From Bog-756 sp963718405 (lineage in GTDB: Bacteria; Actinomycetota; Acidimicrobiia; Acidimicrobiales; RAAP-2), in assembly GCA_963718405.1 (NCBI GenBank), contig CAVQYZ010000002.1, positions 620,001 to 684,000 on the forward strand: a stretch of DNA of 64,000 nt, in the 5' to 3' direction. The position numbers were made by a program, and so were the translations under genes. Of this stretch, positions 62,273-64,000 are shown in pieces. Numbering within the stretch: the first letter of the stretch is position 1; every line of letters starts with the position of its first letter. The notes beneath the pieces were generated by a model. The model saw only the letters and a program-made list of their open reading frames with translations. It made no database searches and had not been told where the DNA came from.

Positions 62273-62344
62273 CGGGTTGCCCTTGGGCGCACGCTTCCGG
62301 AGATCTGGGGCAGGCTGCTAAGTGCAGTGGTGGGCACATAAAGG

Positions 62345-63709
62345 TTAGGCGGGCGTGGCGGACATGGAGTAGACACCGCCCTGGTTCGCAAAGAGGTAGC
62401 TGAGTCCATCGGGGTCCTCAACGACACAGTTGTCCTCTTCATCGGAGTAACTCAACGACTTGTACGAGCCCGGTTGGAGTAGGTGTGTCCATTCGCTTCG
62501 GTCAGGTGGCTGACTGATCGGAAACCCAGCGGTGGCGGCAAACGCCTCCTTCAGATTGATAGCGAAGCACTCGATAGCAGCCACTGCGGTTCCATTGTTG
62601 ACAAAGGCAAAAACGGGGCTCACCTCGTCAATTCGGTGTCTCACTTGCTCTCTAACACGTGAAGCGCGCCGAAATTCATAAAGACTCGATGTCGACTCGA
62701 CAAATTGGTCGATGATGGGAGTCTGCCCGTAGTTCTTTGGTAAGCCGTTCCCGACCTTGCCAGTTGTGTCCAGCTTCTGGAAGAAGCTGGCGTATGCCTG
62801 TGGATCCTGATCGATCGGATTCGGTTCCGTAGGGGGTGTCTTTAGGGCGTAGGGATCGTGTCCATCAATGCCAGTTCCACCGGTGTTTCCGGCAACAAAT
62901 GCGATGATCCACGGAGTCGCAGCTCCTGCCTTGGTGAAGACGACCCACCAAGTCTGTCCTTGCTCGTCGTATCCCGAGCTATGAAGTCCGGCAAGGAAGG
63001 AAAGTGGGTAGCTCGTCGCCGGAGGAACTGTGATGGTGGATGACGCGTAGGTCATCTCTGGCAGGCAACCGCAATCGAGAAGCCCGACTGAGACCTCAAA
63101 GGCCAATGGCGTGGTGTATTGGGTGACCGCGGTCCGGTCGTTCGCGATCATGGCCTGCATATAGCCGGTCCAGGTCGTGGTCAAGACCTCGTTGGTTACC
63201 GCTTCATTCACCGGGTCTCCAGGCGGACCAATCACGGTCGCCGGTGCCGGACCTGACGGGGAGGAGGTCCCCGTTGACGACGTCGAACTGGTCGTCGGTG
63301 GCACAGTCGAAGAGTTAGCCGACGGACTCGAGATTGTTGAAGGAGAAGTAGCCGCCCTCGATGTCGGTGGAGCAGTCGTTTTGGCGCTTGTTTCGGCGGA
63401 GTTCCTCGTCGCGAACGAGATCGCGGTGGCAGAGCCAGCCCCAATAGCAATTAGGAGCAACGCACACACGAGCAACACCAGTGGGTCGGTGAGCCTCCGG
63501 TGATGATGACTGTGCTCTTCTTCGGCAGTGGCGAGTTCCGGGATGACGCGAGCCTCGGAGAAGGTTCGGGGTGGTCGGGGGGGACCGCCTTCGTCTGAAC
63601 ACGGGTTATCCGGTTCCGGAGCATCCGCTTTGGGTGGGGGCTGATCCGGCGGGTACCACTTGCCGTCGCTCGCCCGCCACCATCCGATGCCTTGGGAGAA
63701 GTCGCTCAT
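62345..63709 (-). CDS. Single-pass membrane protein with DUF2510-like N-terminus
   Basis: The 454-residue protein begins with a WW-like motif (GIGWWRASDGKWYPPDQ), as found at the N-terminus of many actinobacterial membrane proteins (DUF2510-like). A His/Arg patch follows, then one membrane helix at about 75-97 and an 80-residue Ser/Thr/Pro linker. The extracellular domain (about 170-454) has cysteines in LLDCGCLPE, IECFAI and DNCVVED. The domain is not recognised. It is likely anchored with the large part outside. Confidence 0.7.
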   Translation of the reverse strand: MSDFSQGIGWWRASDGKWYPPDQPPPKADAPEPDNPCSDEGGPPRPPRTFSEARVIPELATAEEEHSHHHRRLTDPLVLLVCALLLIAIGAGSATAISFATRNSAETSAKTTAPPTSRAATSPSTISSPSANSSTVPPTTSSTSSTGTSSPSGPAPATVIGPPGDPVNEAVTNEVLTTTWTGYMQAMIANDRTAVTQYTTPLAFEVSVGLLDCGCLPEMTYASSTITVPPATSYPLSFLAGLHSSGYDEQGQTWWVVFTKAGAATPWIIAFVAGNTGGTGIDGHDPYALKTPPTEPNPIDQDPQAYASFFQKLDTTGKVGNGLPKNYGQTPIIDQFVESTSSLYEFRRASRVREQVRHRIDEVSPVFAFVNNGTAVAAIECFAINLKEAFAATAGFPISQPPDRSEWTHLLQPGSYKSLSYSDEEDNCVVEDPDGLSYLFANQGGVYSMSATPA

Positions 63710-63788
63710 GATGGGGCTTCTCCCCGGCTATGGCACTCCATGCAGGGAGCATCGACCCGGAGATCCCGGATCTGGAGTCCCTTGTCGC

Positions 63789-63950
63789 ATGGATTCCTCA
63801 AATTCCCAGTTGAGCACTCTCTCGGGAACACCGACAACGAATATCTCTCCCGCTCCCCATCAGACAGTCACGATCTCCCTGTCGGACCAGGAATCGGTTG
63901 ACGACGTCGTTACGACTATTGCCAGGACTCTGGATCTGCGCATTAGCTAG
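63789..63950 (+). CDS. Possible small protein (53 aa)
   Basis: An ATG at 63789 opens a short frame ending at TAG 63948-63950. The C-terminal half (SDQESVDDVVTTIARTLDL) looks like an amphipathic helix. There is no good ribosome binding site, so this is a weak call. Confidence 0.25.
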   Translation: MDSSNSQLSTLSGTPTTNISPAPHQTVTISLSDQESVDDVVTTIARTLDLRIS

Positions 63951-64000
63951 GGCCCCCGAGCGTCGGTCGCGGATGTGGGCAGATCATCCCCCTCGACTCG

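Larger units (their letters stand above)
54256..64000 (+). other. Accessory region (putative genomic island) downstream of tRNA-Gly
   Basis: From the tRNA 3' end to the window end the sequence has visibly lower GC and longer gene-free gaps. Gene orientation is mixed and housekeeping genes are absent, with an IS3-family remnant, broken genes, secreted proteins of unknown function and a pair of diverged direct repeats. No copy of the tRNA 3' end was seen further on, so the far boundary, if any, is outside the window. Confidence 0.55.

Noticed and set aside
54256..64000. Second copy of the tRNA-Gly 3' end marking an attachment site
   Set aside because: No matching stretch was found in the rest of the window.
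1..64000. CRISPR array, rRNA operon or prophage
   Set aside because: No regularly spaced short repeats, rRNA sequence or phage structural genes were seen; XerC at 28 kb is in a housekeeping context.

Overview
The window is a very GC-rich bacterial chromosome segment with actinobacterial gene order throughout. The lineage pointers are MreCD–PBP2, Rne–L21–L27–Obg–ProB–ProA, XerC–WhiG-type sigma–S2–EF-Ts–PyrH–Frr–CdsA–Dxr–S2P–IspG–ProS–RimP–NusA–YlxR–IF2–RbfA–TruB–RibF, an F420-type LLM oxidoreductase, a wax ester synthase/DGAT and a class II DAHP synthase. Secreted proteins with GYWLVASDGG-type repeats suggest Actinomycetota, probably an Acidimicrobiia-like lineage. That placement is inference.

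Layout: 1-3.5 kb holds cell-elongation genes (mreC end, mreD, mrdA). 3.6-9.3 kb holds a radical SAM pair, Rne/Rng, L21 and L27. 9.4-14.5 kb holds a tyrosine phosphatase, obg, proB and proA. 14.5-17.7 kb is a MoxR ATPase, VWA protein and histidine phosphatase operon. 17.7-20.9 kb (minus strand) holds a secreted repeat/GH25-like protein and DAHP synthase. 21-23.4 kb holds an LLM oxidoreductase, nadD, a small membrane protein and rsfS. 23.4-28.0 kb (minus strand) holds a response regulator, histidine kinase, GerMN lipoprotein and an orphan peptide-binding lipoprotein. 28.2-49.5 kb is a long run of translation, isoprenoid and envelope genes. 49.5-54.1 kb holds an acyl-CoA ligase, orn, dut and WS/DGAT. 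A tRNA-Gly(GCC) at 54.18 kb marks the border of an accessory region that runs to the window end. It has visibly lower GC and mixed gene orientation, with an IS3 remnant, broken GNAT and FkbM genes, a second repeat protein, small secreted proteins and diverged direct repeats.

Two window-wide patterns stand out. First, about fourteen genes carry a -10-like hexamer ending 6-8 nt before the start codon, which predicts leaderless mRNAs. Second, many conserved genes carry one single-base lesion: an in-frame amber in mrdA, two frameshifts in the radical SAM gene, one each in proB, proA, rpsB (tail) and infB, and possible ones at the starts of moxR and the S2P gene. Their number in essential genes suggests residual sequencing or assembly error more than real decay. 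The mrdA amber and the accessory-region lesions deserve direct checking.
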